Program-made: the position numbers and the translations under genes
Shown here: positions 17,923-27,047 of the stretch, in pieces
Numbering within the stretch: the first letter of the stretch is position 1
Layout: each line of letters starts with the position of its first letter
Assembly (NCBI GenBank): GCA_011525915.1
Contig: WYBM01000091.1
Span: 1 to 60,432 of the forward strand
Reading direction: 5' to 3'
DNA: 60,432 bases
DNA from: Ardenticatenaceae bacterium
GTDB taxonomy: Bacteria > Chloroflexota > Anaerolineae > Promineifilales > Promineifilaceae
Notes under the pieces: generated by a model
What the model saw: only the letters and a program-made list of their open reading frames with translations
Told to the model about the DNA's origin: nothing
Databases searched by the model: none

Positions 17923-19605
17923 TTACTCGTCTGTAACACACCCTTCTGATGCTGATTTGACACTCTTGATATATTTATACAGCGTGCCCCGTGTGGCTTT
18001 ATATGGTGGTGGTGTCCAGGCGGCCCGGCGGGCGGCCAGCGCTTCAGCAGAAACAGCCACATTGATCGTATTATTCCGGGCGTCAATTGTAATCTGGTCA
18101 CCGTCTTGCACCAGGGCAATGGCGCCACCCTCCTGAGCTTCTGGGGTGATATGACCCACAATGTAACCGTGAGAGCCGCCAGAGAAACGGCCGTCTGTCA
18201 GCAGCGCCACGTCTTGCCCCAAGCCAGCGCCCATAATGGCGCTGGTGGGCGTTAACATTTCGGGCATCCCCGGCCCTCCTTTGGGCCCTTCATAGCGGAT
18301 GACAATGACATCCCCTTTCTGAATGTCGCCTTTCTCCAGCCCGGTCAGCATTGCTTCTTCCGCGTCGTAGACACGTGCCCTGCCCGTAAAGGTCAATCCT
18401 TCTTTGCCGGTAATTTTGGCCACAGCGCCGTCGGGCGCCAGGTTGCCACGCAAAATCTGGATGTGGCCAGTTTCTTTGATGGGCTTTTCCAGTGGGTAAA
18501 TGATCGTTTGCCCTTCCTTTAGCCCTGGTAGGTTGGCCAGGTTTTGGGCCACACTTTGGCCGGTTACCGTCAGGCAGTCACCATGAAGCAGGCCATTGGC
18601 CAACAGATATTTCATCACCGCCGGAATGCCGCCTACGTTATGTAAATCTTCCATGACATAACGGCCGCTGGGTTTTAGATCGGCAATAAACGGAACCCGG
18701 GCGCTTACTGCCTGAAAATCATCAATCGTCAGGTTCACACCCACAGCGCGGGCCATCGCAATCAAGTGTAATACGGCATTGGTGGAGCCGCCGGTGGCCA
18801 TGACCACCACCATAGCGTTTTCAAAGGCTGGCCGTGTCATGATATCGCCCGGCTTGATGTCTTGCTCCAGCAGCCGCCGTACGGCCGTGCCCACCTGTAA
18901 ACATTCAGCCAGCTTTTCGTCTGATTCGGCGGGGTATGAGGCACTGTAAGGCAGGCTCATGCCTAGGGCTTCAATGGCCGAGGCCATGGTGTTGGCAGTG
19001 TACATGCCGCCGCAGGCGCCCGCTCCAGGGCAGCTGTGGCGTACAATATCCTGCCGTTCTTCTTCCGTAATTTTGCCAGCCAGGTATTCACCGTAGCTTT
19101 GAAAGGCAGAGACCACATCAAGTTTGTCATGGACGGCCGTGCAGCCCGCCCGAATGGTGCCGCCATACACCATCAGCCCAGGCCGGTTTAGCCGGGCCAG
19201 AGCCATAATGCTGCCGGGCATGTTCTTGTCACAGCCAGGCAGGGTAACAACAGCGTCATACCATTGAGCACAGACCACCGTCTCAATCGAGTCCGCGATG
19301 AGGTCGCGGGATTGTAACGAGTAGCTCATGCCGTCTGTGCCCATGCTGATGCCGTCACTGACGCCAATGGTGTTAAAGCGCATGCCTACCAGGCCGGCTG
19401 CCTGTACGCCCTCTTTCACTTTGGCCGCCAGGTCGTTTAGATGCATGTTGCAAGAGTTGCCTTCGTACCACATGCTGGCGATGCCCACCTGGGCTTTATC
19501 CATATCGGCCGGCTGCAAGCCGGTGGCATACAACATCGCCTGGGACGCCCCTTGTGATTTCACCTGCGTAATACGGGAACTATACTTGTTTAGTTGATGG
19601 CCCAC
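17923..19605 (-). CDS. ilvD: Dihydroxy-acid dehydratase
   Basis: 560 aa, full length. Fe-S ligands lie in LPGCDKNMPGS and SCPGAGACGGMYTANTM, and the C-terminal DGRFSGGSHGYIVGHI is typical. It dehydrates 2,3-dihydroxy-isovalerate and 2,3-dihydroxy-3-methylvalerate to the keto acids of Val/Leu and Ile. It starts with GTG (19605) directly after AAGGAGGCGAAA. It is separated from the ilvBNC cluster by about 17 kb, so is probably controlled separately; no leader peptide is visible upstream of it. Confidence 0.96.
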   Translation of the reverse strand: MGHQLNKYSSRITQVKSQGASQAMLYATGLQPADMDKAQVGIASMWYEGNSCNMHLNDLAAKVKEGVQAAGLVGMRFNTIGVSDGISMGTDGMSYSLQSRDLIADSIETVVCAQWYDAVVTLPGCDKNMPGSIMALARLNRPGLMVYGGTIRAGCTAVHDKLDVVSAFQSYGEYLAGKITEEERQDIVRHSCPGAGACGGMYTANTMASAIEALGMSLPYSASYPAESDEKLAECLQVGTAVRRLLEQDIKPGDIMTRPAFENAMVVVMATGGSTNAVLHLIAMARAVGVNLTIDDFQAVSARVPFIADLKPSGRYVMEDLHNVGGIPAVMKYLLANGLLHGDCLTVTGQSVAQNLANLPGLKEGQTIIYPLEKPIKETGHIQILRGNLAPDGAVAKITGKEGLTFTGRARVYDAEEAMLTGLEKGDIQKGDVIVIRYEGPKGGPGMPEMLTPTSAIMGAGLGQDVALLTDGRFSGGSHGYIVGHITPEAQEGGAIALVQDGDQITIDARNNTINVAVSAEALAARRAAWTPPPYKATRGTLYKYIKSVKSASEGCVTDE

Positions 19606-19655
19606 TTTCGCCTCCTTACAAAAGTAATGTTTAGCGCCAAGACACGAATACTATG

Positions 19656-20537
19656 TTACCCTTGCCAGCCAATAAGTCCAGCGCAATGTTCACAACTCTC
19701 ATCATAATATTGCAGATAAAAATCTTCGGTTTCACCATAGATGTAACCACCAGCGGGCCCTCTGCCATCGGCGATACCGCCCGGCGCAGGCGCTGGTTCG
19801 CTGCTAAGCGTGAGACGCATCCAGATGGGAGCGAGCTCCATCTCTGACGGATGAAAGGCATTGACGGTTACAGTGAATGTCTGTGTACCTGTTCCCAAAC
19901 TTAGATGGCGGTTCTGAATAGCCCATTCTGGACTGTTTTGCCCCTGGCATTGCCCGACATCGCCCCAATCACCGTCACGATTGTAATCGAACCAGGCATT
20001 TGCATAGATTGGCCCTGAATACCCTGGGGGTACAGTCACCGTCACCGCAAACGCATTTCCTGTACACTCTTCTAAAGATTTAATATGAAGAATGCCATCA
20101 TCGGCAGCATCCTGATCTGCCTTATTAGCAGCCACATTGATATTGGTTATATCGTTATCTTCATCGGGAAGTTGATGCGCATTTTTTTCCAGGCTAGTAG
20201 CGGTTCCCAGGTAAGGACCCATTTCCGGTAATTGATGAAACGGGCCTGAATCGTTCAGAGGGTTGTAAATTGTACGAAAGTTAGAGGTGACAGTTATCGT
20301 TGTTGTGAAGGCCGGATAAGCAACCATGCCCCTTTCTGGGGCATCCCCCGCCTCCCCACAAGATTGGGTCTGACAAACAGATGGAGGCAATGTAGGTACT
20401 ATAGGTGTGCTGGGTGGCTGTTGGGCCTGCACTGCCGGCGTTATGGGTGTGGTGGTAACAAGGATAATGATAGGCAGGAATAGAATGATTAACCCACATA
20501 ATAGAGAAGACAAAGATTTGATTAGGGTGCATCGCAT
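19656..20537 (-). CDS. Secreted GEVED-domain protein, copy 1
   Basis: About 293 aa from ATG 20537 (AGGAGGAGG upstream). Signal peptide residues 1-35 (LCGLIILFLPIIILV core). A conserved C-terminal half has WFDYNRDGDWGD, WAIQNRHL, WMRLTLS and GYIYGETEDFYL, the GEVED-domain pattern found in bacterial secreted and adhesin-like proteins. The end has two Cys (SCEHC) that may form a disulphide. Neighbouring copy 2 has the same order of motifs, so this is a tandem pair. No enzymatic motif is seen; a surface or matrix role is inference. Confidence 0.7.
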   Translation of the reverse strand: MRCTLIKSLSSLLCGLIILFLPIIILVTTTPITPAVQAQQPPSTPIVPTLPPSVCQTQSCGEAGDAPERGMVAYPAFTTTITVTSNFRTIYNPLNDSGPFHQLPEMGPYLGTATSLEKNAHQLPDEDNDITNINVAANKADQDAADDGILHIKSLEECTGNAFAVTVTVPPGYSGPIYANAWFDYNRDGDWGDVGQCQGQNSPEWAIQNRHLSLGTGTQTFTVTVNAFHPSEMELAPIWMRLTLSSEPAPAPGGIADGRGPAGGYIYGETEDFYLQYYDESCEHCAGLIGWQG

Positions 20538-20594
20538 AACGATCCTCCTCCTTTGCTTAAAAGCCATTATAAATTGATTGATGCCCGTAAACTG

Positions 20595-20636
20595 CCAAAA
20601 CAGCGGATGGGGTATAAGACCCATCCGCTGTTTTGG
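20595..20636. terminator. 17-bp stem-loop between the GEVED genes
   Basis: Perfect 17-bp inverted repeat (CCAAAACAGCGGATGGG / CCCATCCGCTGTTTTGG) with an 8-nt loop, 58 bp upstream of copy 1 and downstream of copy 2. The only T-run is the TTTT inside the stem, so it may attenuate or stabilise rather than fully terminate. The remaining 20640-20808 stretch has no gene; it holds a smaller GGCATGCTGAAGCATGTC fold-back near 20750. Confidence 0.6.
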
Positions 20637-20808
20637 AAACAAGCCAGATGAAAATATTATGATGGTTCTTTGGAATTTACCAGAGATGGTACCCTTCCTT
20701 CATCAAACTCAGGACAGGTCTCAGCGCAGTGAAGAATCCTGTTCCTCTGGCATGCTGAAGCATGTCAAGAGCAAAACCTCATGGGGCTTAAAGGGCCTGT
20801 TAGAGCAG

Positions 20809-21702
20809 CTAATCATGCCCATCATGCCCTACAGGAGTGGGGGGGACAGTTGGGATTATACCTGGCAACCTGTAATCTTCCGTTTCCCCAAATTGATACC
20901 CGTTGAGGGGACCGCTGCCATTGTTTGTGGTGGCGGGAGCATCACTGAGTATGGCCCGAAGCCACATCTGTTGTTGTGGGTTTTGGTTAAAGGTTGTAAA
21001 AACTGGTGACGTGATAGTGTAACTACCGGGACCGGGAAAGGTGACAAGCTGGTTTTGTACAGCCCATTCGGGCGCAAACGACCCATTGGGACATAAGGGT
21101 GTATCACCCCATTGTCCATTACGATTCCAGTCAAGATAAAGGTTAAAGTAAGCGGTTGATGTGCCACCAGCAATCACGGTTACATTGTAGGTTATGGTTC
21201 TGAGTTGACAATGGGGGAAAGCACCGGGTGAGGTGATGCTATCATCAAAGTTGTCATTGTTAGGATTATTGGCCGATGGGACAATGTTGTTGATGCCGTC
21301 CATATCTCCGCCAATATCGGCTTCACGCTCAGAACTGATATTTGGCCCTAAATGGTAATGCAGCGGCCGATTAAGATGTTTGGGCCCTGGGGGCGAACCT
21401 GTTGTCTGATCAAAAACGGTGGGGAAGTGGGCCTGGGTACCAGGATAGGCTTCCATGACGACGCCAAAGTGGTTGGTGCTGTCGGGTGCATCACCCAGAT
21501 CAGGGTCGCCTACCAATACGGCCGTAGGCACGGCCAACTCCACTGCAGCAACGTTAAGGGAGGCTGGCGCCGCCGTGGTGGCTGGCGCCGCCAGGGCAGA
21601 CCCGGCAAAGAGCACTACAAACAATGCCACCATAAATAAGAACAAACGGATCAAAACACGAGAATTTTCTAATGGTGTATGTGTAAGAGGTTGATGTTTC
21701 AC
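20809..21702 (-). CDS. Secreted GEVED-domain protein, copy 2
   Basis: 297 aa; GTG start at 21702 with AAAGGAG upstream. Signal peptide (LIRLFLFMVALFVVLFAG) ends near SALAAPA. LGDAPDSTNHFG marks the start of the mature conserved region. YLDWNRNGQWGD, EWAVQNQL, MWLRAILSD and GETEDYRLPG are the GEVED motifs. It ends in a His/Asp tail (VGHDGHD). A relative of copy 1 downstream, but with low identity outside motifs, implying an old duplication. Function unknown. Confidence 0.7.
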   Translation of the reverse strand: MKHQPLTHTPLENSRVLIRLFLFMVALFVVLFAGSALAAPATTAAPASLNVAAVELAVPTAVLVGDPDLGDAPDSTNHFGVVMEAYPGTQAHFPTVFDQTTGSPPGPKHLNRPLHYHLGPNISSEREADIGGDMDGINNIVPSANNPNNDNFDDSITSPGAFPHCQLRTITYNVTVIAGGTSTAYFNLYLDWNRNGQWGDTPLCPNGSFAPEWAVQNQLVTFPGPGSYTITSPVFTTFNQNPQQQMWLRAILSDAPATTNNGSGPLNGYQFGETEDYRLPGIIPTVPPTPVGHDGHD

Positions 21703-21972
21703 GATATTTCTCCTTTATGTTAAAAGCCTCTCAGTTGAAGATAAACCATGCCAACTATCAGCTGGTGGGCCTATCTTAGCGGATAGATGGGTAACGGCCG
21801 TCCCGTATCTTTCTGTTTTGGTCTCAAGATCTATTGTGGGCAAGGTAAATGACACTGTTGATGTCAGAAAAGGCGCTAACCATAGTGTGCAGCCGGTGAT
21901 CTCGGTTTCATGATTTCTGTTTTTGGTCTCATTAACGGTAAAATGGAATGAAACTTCCGCTTGGAGATCAAA

Positions 21973-24576
21973 ATGGATGAGGATAGCAACCGTGTCGAAA
22001 ACCCTTTCAGACAGCAGTTAATGAGTGCGCTGGAAAATTTCACGGATGCCAAGTGGCTGGGCATGTACTCGCCGCTGGCCACCCTTTATTTTTTAGGCGA
22101 ACATTTGGTAAAACAAAGTGACAGTGATCAGGCAGCAGGTCGGGGACGCGCCTTACAAAAGTTTTTGCAAGAGACAGCCCAGCGCTTAATTGACCAGGTA
22201 GAAAATGGTGACTATCTTTACCGCATTCTGGACTTAACTTTTTTTCACCCCCAGCCGCTGCCCCAGATTTTATATGAATTGGGCATCTCCAAGTCTACTT
22301 ATTATCGGGCAGCTTATCGCCCTAGAGCGGTGCAGCAACTAGAGAAGCTGTTGATCGGCCGTTTGAAGCCAGCCCTGCGATTGGAAGAACCACCGCGTCC
22401 CCAACAGGCTATTTTAGGGCGGAAGGAGCTTCTGCAAAAGTGTCTGGAGAAATTGAAAGATGGTAAGACAACGGCCGTGACTGGCAACGGTGGGGTAGGC
22501 AAAACACTGCTGGGGGCCCATATAGCCAATCAGTGGACACCCCGCCCCACGTTTTGGTTTACGTTGCGCCCCGGTTTAAATGATCAATTAAACAGCTTTT
22601 TGTTTTCACTGGGGTACTTTTTACAGCATCAGGCAGCTTCTGTCTTATGGCTCCAAATGGTAGCCGGCGCGGACAAGGTAGAAAGCGAAGTTGCCCTAGG
22701 CCTGATCCGGCGTGATCTGGAAAGCCTGCAAACATCGCCCCCTTTGTTTTGTATTGATGAAATTGATTTGCTACGTCCTTCTGAAGTAGAAGCACACACC
22801 CAACTCCTGGCTTTTTTGAGCAGTTTACGAGGTCTGGCGCCGATTCTTTTTATGGGACAACATGTTCCTATAGAGACAGATTGGGTAGAGTCACTGGCCG
22901 GGTTACCCCAGTCAGCCACACATGAAATGTTAACACAAGCAGATGTTCATATGTCATCCGCCGATCTGGCTACTTTGCAAGCCTATACAGAAGGTAATCC
23001 GCGCTTATTGAAGTTGTTTATTACCCTTCATCAATCGGGAGAATCATTGGTACATGCTTTACCACGTATGTCGAAGTCGCCTTCACTTGAGTTTCTATTA
23101 AACCGTATCTGGCAGCGGTTGCATAAGGAGGAGCAAAATTTACTGGCTACTTTATCTGTCTTTCGCCGCCCTGCACCCTATGACGCCTGGTCAGACCAGG
23201 CAACGCTGGATGCCTTGGCCGCGCAATCGCTTGTCCAGATGGATGAACAGGGGGGGGTAAACTTGTTACCTGCGTTTAAGGCCGTCATTTATAACCAGCT
23301 ATCCCCTGAACTTCGGGAAGCGCTCCATCTGGATGCTGCAATGATTCGGGCGACGCATGGTGAATATACCACCGCTGCCTATCACTATATCCGTGGCGGC
23401 CAGGCTGAGAAAGCTATCTGGTTGTGGTATACCCATCGTCAACAAGAGATTGATCAAGGGCAGGGACGAGCCGCCCTGGAACTTTTTGCCGGGCTGTCGC
23501 GGAATCAATTTGATGAGCCAGTAAGAGAAGTTCTGGTTTTGTTGCGTAGTGAATTAAGATTATTATTTGGTAATTACAGAGAAATAAGAACAGATTTATA
23601 TACCACGTTGTGGCGAACGCCTTTACTCAAAGGTCGGGCTAACCGCATTGAAGGGGATGTGGCTTATGAACAAAGCCGGTTTGATGATGCCGTTCGTGCC
23701 TATCGCCAGGGCCAGGAAACGGTAGGCACCATTGGCGAAGAATTAGCCCTATTTCACAAAGATATTGGCAAAGCCTATTGGCAAATGCGAGACCTGGCGC
23801 AAGCGTGGCACGAATCACTCTTGGCCCGTTATGAAGTAGAGCATCTACAGGGCAATATTCAAGAAGCCATGGGGAATTATGCTGAGGCTAGACGTTATTA
23901 TGAAGAGGCCCTCACTCTGGCACAAAAACTGAATTTTATCGAAGGAGAGGGTAAAACACGTAATAACCTGGCCTGGGTACTCCTGCGACAGGGGGAAGCG
24001 GTAGCGGCAAACCAGCAATGGGATAAAGCCAGTGATTGTTATCAGCGTGTGGGGCGGTTGACCTGGCAGGCAGGTATTAAAATTAATCAGGCTCACTACT
24101 TTAAAGAAAGAGGACAACTGCAGACAGCTATCTCACTTTTAGAAAATGCATTGTCGGTATTTGAATCGTTAGGGCATACACGCGGCAGCGCCCTGGCTAC
24201 GTATCATCTGGCCGAAGCTTACCTGTTACTGACAGATGCCGATATGGCTGAGCAGTTTGCCTGGGAATCTATCCAAAAAGAAGAAATAAGTCTTAAAGCG
24301 GCTAATTTAAATGTGCTGGCTCGAATCAGATTGGCTCAAAAACAACCGGTAGAGGCCGAGGTGTTTTGCCAGAAGTCGATTCAATCGGCTGAACAAAACC
24401 AGGATTTGCTAAGTGGCGCTTACTCCTGGCGTACATTGGGTGAAGCCTGTTTGGCTCAAGAGAAAGTTGAAGCAGCCGCAGCCGCTTTAGAAAAGGCGAA
24501 GACCATCTTTCAGGATTTAGATTTGCTTGATGAAGTCGAAAGTACAGAGGCTATTGTGCAGAAATACAATCTTTAA
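21973..24576 (+). CDS. STAND-type NTPase with N-terminal HTH-like and C-terminal TPR domains
   Basis: About 867 aa from ATG 21973 (TTGGAG upstream; a TTG at 21961 is an alternative). An N-terminal alpha-helical domain includes ILYELGISKSTYYRA, resembling an HTH. P-loop GNGGVGKT (about residues 171-178), Walker B LFCIDEID (about 258-265) and a winged-helix-like segment around EEQNLLATLSVFRR follow. The C-terminal half (about 480-860) is a series of TPRs (for example AEARRYYEEALTLAQKL). This is the layout of signal-transducing ATPases (MalT/NB-ARC-like) in which TPRs sense a ligand. No effector enzyme domain is fused; it may act as a transcription regulator or as a defence sensor. It is AT-richer than its neighbours. 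Confidence 0.75.
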   Translation: MDEDSNRVENPFRQQLMSALENFTDAKWLGMYSPLATLYFLGEHLVKQSDSDQAAGRGRALQKFLQETAQRLIDQVENGDYLYRILDLTFFHPQPLPQILYELGISKSTYYRAAYRPRAVQQLEKLLIGRLKPALRLEEPPRPQQAILGRKELLQKCLEKLKDGKTTAVTGNGGVGKTLLGAHIANQWTPRPTFWFTLRPGLNDQLNSFLFSLGYFLQHQAASVLWLQMVAGADKVESEVALGLIRRDLESLQTSPPLFCIDEIDLLRPSEVEAHTQLLAFLSSLRGLAPILFMGQHVPIETDWVESLAGLPQSATHEMLTQADVHMSSADLATLQAYTEGNPRLLKLFITLHQSGESLVHALPRMSKSPSLEFLLNRIWQRLHKEEQNLLATLSVFRRPAPYDAWSDQATLDALAAQSLVQMDEQGGVNLLPAFKAVIYNQLSPELREALHLDAAMIRATHGEYTTAAYHYIRGGQAEKAIWLWYTHRQQEIDQGQGRAALELFAGLSRNQFDEPVREVLVLLRSELRLLFGNYREIRTDLYTTLWRTPLLKGRANRIEGDVAYEQSRFDDAVRAYRQGQETVGTIGEELALFHKDIGKAYWQMRDLAQAWHESLLARYEVEHLQGNIQEAMGNYAEARRYYEEALTLAQKLNFIEGEGKTRNNLAWVLLRQGEAVAANQQWDKASDCYQRVGRLTWQAGIKINQAHYFKERGQLQTAISLLENALSVFESLGHTRGSALATYHLAEAYLLLTDADMAEQFAWESIQKEEISLKAANLNVLARIRLAQKQPVEAEVFCQKSIQSAEQNQDLLSGAYSWRTLGEACLAQEKVEAAAAALEKAKTIFQDLDLLDEVESTEAIVQKYNL

Positions 24577-25063
24577 GTTTACTCTCTATCTCTGCCAGAT
24601 GCTCAACTTCGTGCATCGCCACAGCGCGCGCCCGCCAATACACAGATTCTTGCCACTTCTTCCCCTCTTCCCGGATGGACCTTGCCCATTGTTCTGCTGT
24701 CAGTGACGCCAGAACCCGCCGTAGAACAACACGACGGAGTTTAAAATAGGCCAGCAACTCTGAAAACGTTAACAGATCATAACGCAGAAGTTTCCCCCAC
24801 TGTCGTTCCGGATGGATATTCATAAGGAGAGGTTCATCCACTAGCAAAGCCAGATAAATGGCTTCTGAAGACCTGGCCTCGCAATGCAGCAAATGGGCCA
24901 GGACTTCGGTGAATGACCGTTCTTCAAATCCGAGCGGCTGGCGAAGCTGCTCATTGGAAAGGCCCTGGCTCAAACCTTCCAATTTACCTGGTATGTCGGC
25001 CAGCAGGTCAATCACCACGGCACTATTTGCGTTTGTTAGCTTCGTGGAAACGCTCTTTTTCAT
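24551..25063 (-). CDS. DinB-like four-helix protein
   Basis: About 170 aa from ATG 25063. DinB/YfiT-type helical bundle with metal-type His positions in EVLAHLLHCE and VAMHEVEHLAEIE. Members are metal-dependent thiol transferases or of unknown function. The start overlaps the ridA-like stop (ATGA) and the 3' end overlaps the convergent STAND gene by 26 bp. Last gene of the leuB-glycosylase remnant-ridA-dinB unit. Confidence 0.75.
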   Translation of the reverse strand: MKKSVSTKLTNANSAVVIDLLADIPGKLEGLSQGLSNEQLRQPLGFEERSFTEVLAHLLHCEARSSEAIYLALLVDEPLLMNIHPERQWGKLLRYDLLTFSELLAYFKLRRVVLRRVLASLTAEQWARSIREEGKKWQESVYWRARAVAMHEVEHLAEIESKLKDCISAQ

Positions 25064-25506
25064 GGACGCCATTCTGGGGTGTCTGCGTTAACGTCTGTGC
25101 TCTCAGCCAACACGGCCGTACCCTCAATCTCGATTAAAAATTCTGGCCGGGCCAGGGAATGTACGCCAATCCAGGTGGCGGTGGGTGGGTGCTCACCAGG
25201 GAAAAAGGCTTTGAGCCCTTCACTGACGGGGGCTGTTTTGTCCATCCATCTGTGCACAATATAAATGCGCAGGGCGACGATATCCGCCATGGTGCCGCCA
25301 GCGGTGGTCACGGCCGTTTCTACATTACGTAAGCTCTGCCACACCTGCTGCCGTAAATCATCTTTGCCGATGATCTGCTGATGGTCATCCCAGGCTACCT
25401 GCCCCGAAAAGTACACGGTGCGGCTGCCCTGGGCCACCACAATCTGTGAAAACCCATACTGGCGGCTGTCAAACAACGCATCGGGGTTAAGACTCATTTT
25501 ACTCAT
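25060..25506 (-). CDS. RidA/YjgF/Rid family protein
   Basis: About 148 aa. Rid-fold trimeric proteins hydrolyse reactive enamine/imine intermediates such as 2-aminoacrylate and protect PLP enzymes and branched-chain synthesis. Landmarks: FSGQVAWD, QVWQSLRNVETAVTTAGG, ALRIYIV, HPPTATWIGV and EIEGTAV. The Arg that binds the substrate carboxylate in RidA (after YI/YV) is less clear here (IYIVHRWM), so it may belong to another Rid subgroup. It starts by overlapping the preceding remnant (ATGAGTAA) and ends overlapping dinB. Position after leuB fits a role near branched-chain metabolism. Confidence 0.82.
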   Translation of the reverse strand: MSKMSLNPDALFDSRQYGFSQIVVAQGSRTVYFSGQVAWDDHQQIIGKDDLRQQVWQSLRNVETAVTTAGGTMADIVALRIYIVHRWMDKTAPVSEGLKAFFPGEHPPTATWIGVHSLARPEFLIEIEGTAVLAESTDVNADTPEWRP

Positions 25507-25933
25507 GATGATAGGCCCAATCCCAAAACCAGTAAGCCAGCCCTTGCCACTGGCCCCAGCCAGCAAATGCCTTTTCTACTTCAGCACGGCCCACCGGACG
25601 GCCGTCATGCCATTCGTACGAAACCAGCTTCAAGGCCCAGGAATCTACAGGAACGGCGTCATAATGGCCCAGCAGCATCAGCAGGGTGGCAGTGGCGTAC
25701 GGACCCACGCCTTTGAGAGACAGCAGCTGTTTTCGTAAGTCTGGGGTAGACCACACGGCCGTTTTCCACGCTTCCAACGCCAGTTCACCACTGGCCACAC
25801 GCTGCGCCAGTTCCAACACATAGGGGGCACGGTAGCCTAAACGCGCCCGTTTTTGCAGCGTTTCAATGTCGGCCGCGGCCAGCAAAAATGGTGGTCGGGC
25901 GGCTAAGGTAAATTCCATCTCCACGCGCCACAT
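25499..25933 (-). pseudogene. C-terminal half of an HhH-GPD DNA glycosylase
   Basis: 144 aa matching the C-terminal half of AlkA/3-methyladenine-glycosylase-like HhH-GPD proteins: LGYRAPYVLELAQRV, LLSLKGVGPYATATLLMLLG (the helix-hairpin-helix) and VPVDSWALK with the catalytic Asp. The roughly 150 N-terminal residues usual for this group are absent. The ATG follows the leuB stop codon directly (TAA ATG) and in the same reading frame, as if a deletion joined leuB to the 3' half. It is probably translated by coupling to leuB, but the fold would be incomplete, so I call it a remnant; a functional short form cannot be excluded. Confidence 0.65.
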
Positions 25934-27007
25934 TTAAAGGGCGGCGGCCACCAGGTCACCCATGGCGGCGCAGGTCACTGGTTTGTCACCGGGCCTGGCA
26001 ATGTCACTGGTGCGGTGGCCGGCGGCCAGCACTTGGGCCACGGCCGTTTCCACCGCCGCCGCTTCAGCATCCAGGTACAAACTAGACCGCAGCAGCATGG
26101 CGGCGCTGAGGATGGTAGCCAGTGGGTTGGCAATGCCCTGCCCGGCAATATCCGGCGCGGAACCGTGAATGGGTTCATACAGGCCTACACTCCCAGCGGC
26201 CCCCAGCGCCGCCGACGGCAGCATCCCCAGTGAGCCGGTGATCATGGAAGCCTCGTCAGAGAGAATATCGCCAAAAAGATTACCCGTGACCACCACGTCA
26301 AAATCGGCGGGGCGATTGATGAGATACATGGCCATGGCGTCTACCAGGATGTCTTCGTACTGTACATCCGGATTTTCGGCGGCCACTTCGTGGGCCACTT
26401 CACGCCAGACGCGGGAGGTAGCCAGCACGTTGGCCTTGTCTACGGAGGTCACTTTGCCGCGCCGTTTGCGGGCCAGGTCAAAGGCCACCTGCAGCACCCG
26501 CCGGATCTCCATTTCGTTGTAGCGCATGGTGTTAAACCCTTCACGGCCGTGTGCCCCCTCACTTCTTCCCTGCGGCGTGCCAAAATAGATGCCGCCAATA
26601 AGCTCACGCACAAACAAGATGTCTACCCCTTTGACACGCTCTGGTTTGAGCGGGCTGGCGTCGGCCAGGGCGTCAAACACCTTCACCGGGCGCAGGTTGG
26701 CAAAGACACCCAACGCCTGCCGCAGCCGCAGCAGCCCTTGTTCCGGGCGCACGGCCGCCGTAGGGTCATCCCACTTGGGCCCGCCGACAGCACCCATAAG
26801 CACGCCCTGGCTGTTCAGGCAGGCGGCCAGGGTCTCTTCCGGCAGGGGGTCGCCCAGTTCATCAATGGCCGCCCCGCCGTAAATGTAGGCGGGCATGTCG
26901 AAGGTGTGGTTAAATTTGGCGGCTACGGCCGTGAGTACCTTCTTGGCCTCCACCACAATTTCTGGCCCGATGCCATCACCGGGTAACAACGTAATCTTTG
27001 CTTCCAT
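25934..27007 (-). CDS. leuB: 3-isopropylmalate dehydrogenase
   Basis: 357 aa, full length. LLPGDGIGPEIV at the N-terminus, LRLRQALGVFANLRPVK, RELIGGIYFG (group specific for isopropylmalate), YNEMEIRRV, the catalytic Lys in SVDKANVL, NLFGDILSDEASMITGSLGMLPSA and EPIHGSAPDIAGQG are all present. NAD-dependent oxidative decarboxylation in leucine synthesis; can also serve the citramalate route to isoleucine. GGAG lies upstream of the ATG. It is displaced about 2 kb from cimA-leuD-leuC by two unrelated genes and is flanked on both sides by broken genes. Confidence 0.96.
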   Translation of the reverse strand: MEAKITLLPGDGIGPEIVVEAKKVLTAVAAKFNHTFDMPAYIYGGAAIDELGDPLPEETLAACLNSQGVLMGAVGGPKWDDPTAAVRPEQGLLRLRQALGVFANLRPVKVFDALADASPLKPERVKGVDILFVRELIGGIYFGTPQGRSEGAHGREGFNTMRYNEMEIRRVLQVAFDLARKRRGKVTSVDKANVLATSRVWREVAHEVAAENPDVQYEDILVDAMAMYLINRPADFDVVVTGNLFGDILSDEASMITGSLGMLPSAALGAAGSVGLYEPIHGSAPDIAGQGIANPLATILSAAMLLRSSLYLDAEAAAVETAVAQVLAAGHRTSDIARPGDKPVTCAAMGDLVAAAL

Positions 27008-27047
27008 TCAGGCTTCTCCTCTCACTTTTTATACATTACCACAGAAG

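Noticed and set aside
20578..21009. 143-aa plus-strand frame spanning the GEVED gap
   Set aside because: Crosses the 17-bp hairpin and the GEVED copy 2 gene in antisense; no start signal.
26390..26986. 198-aa plus-strand open frame inside leuB
   Set aside because: Shadow of leuB, whose motifs cover the whole minus frame.
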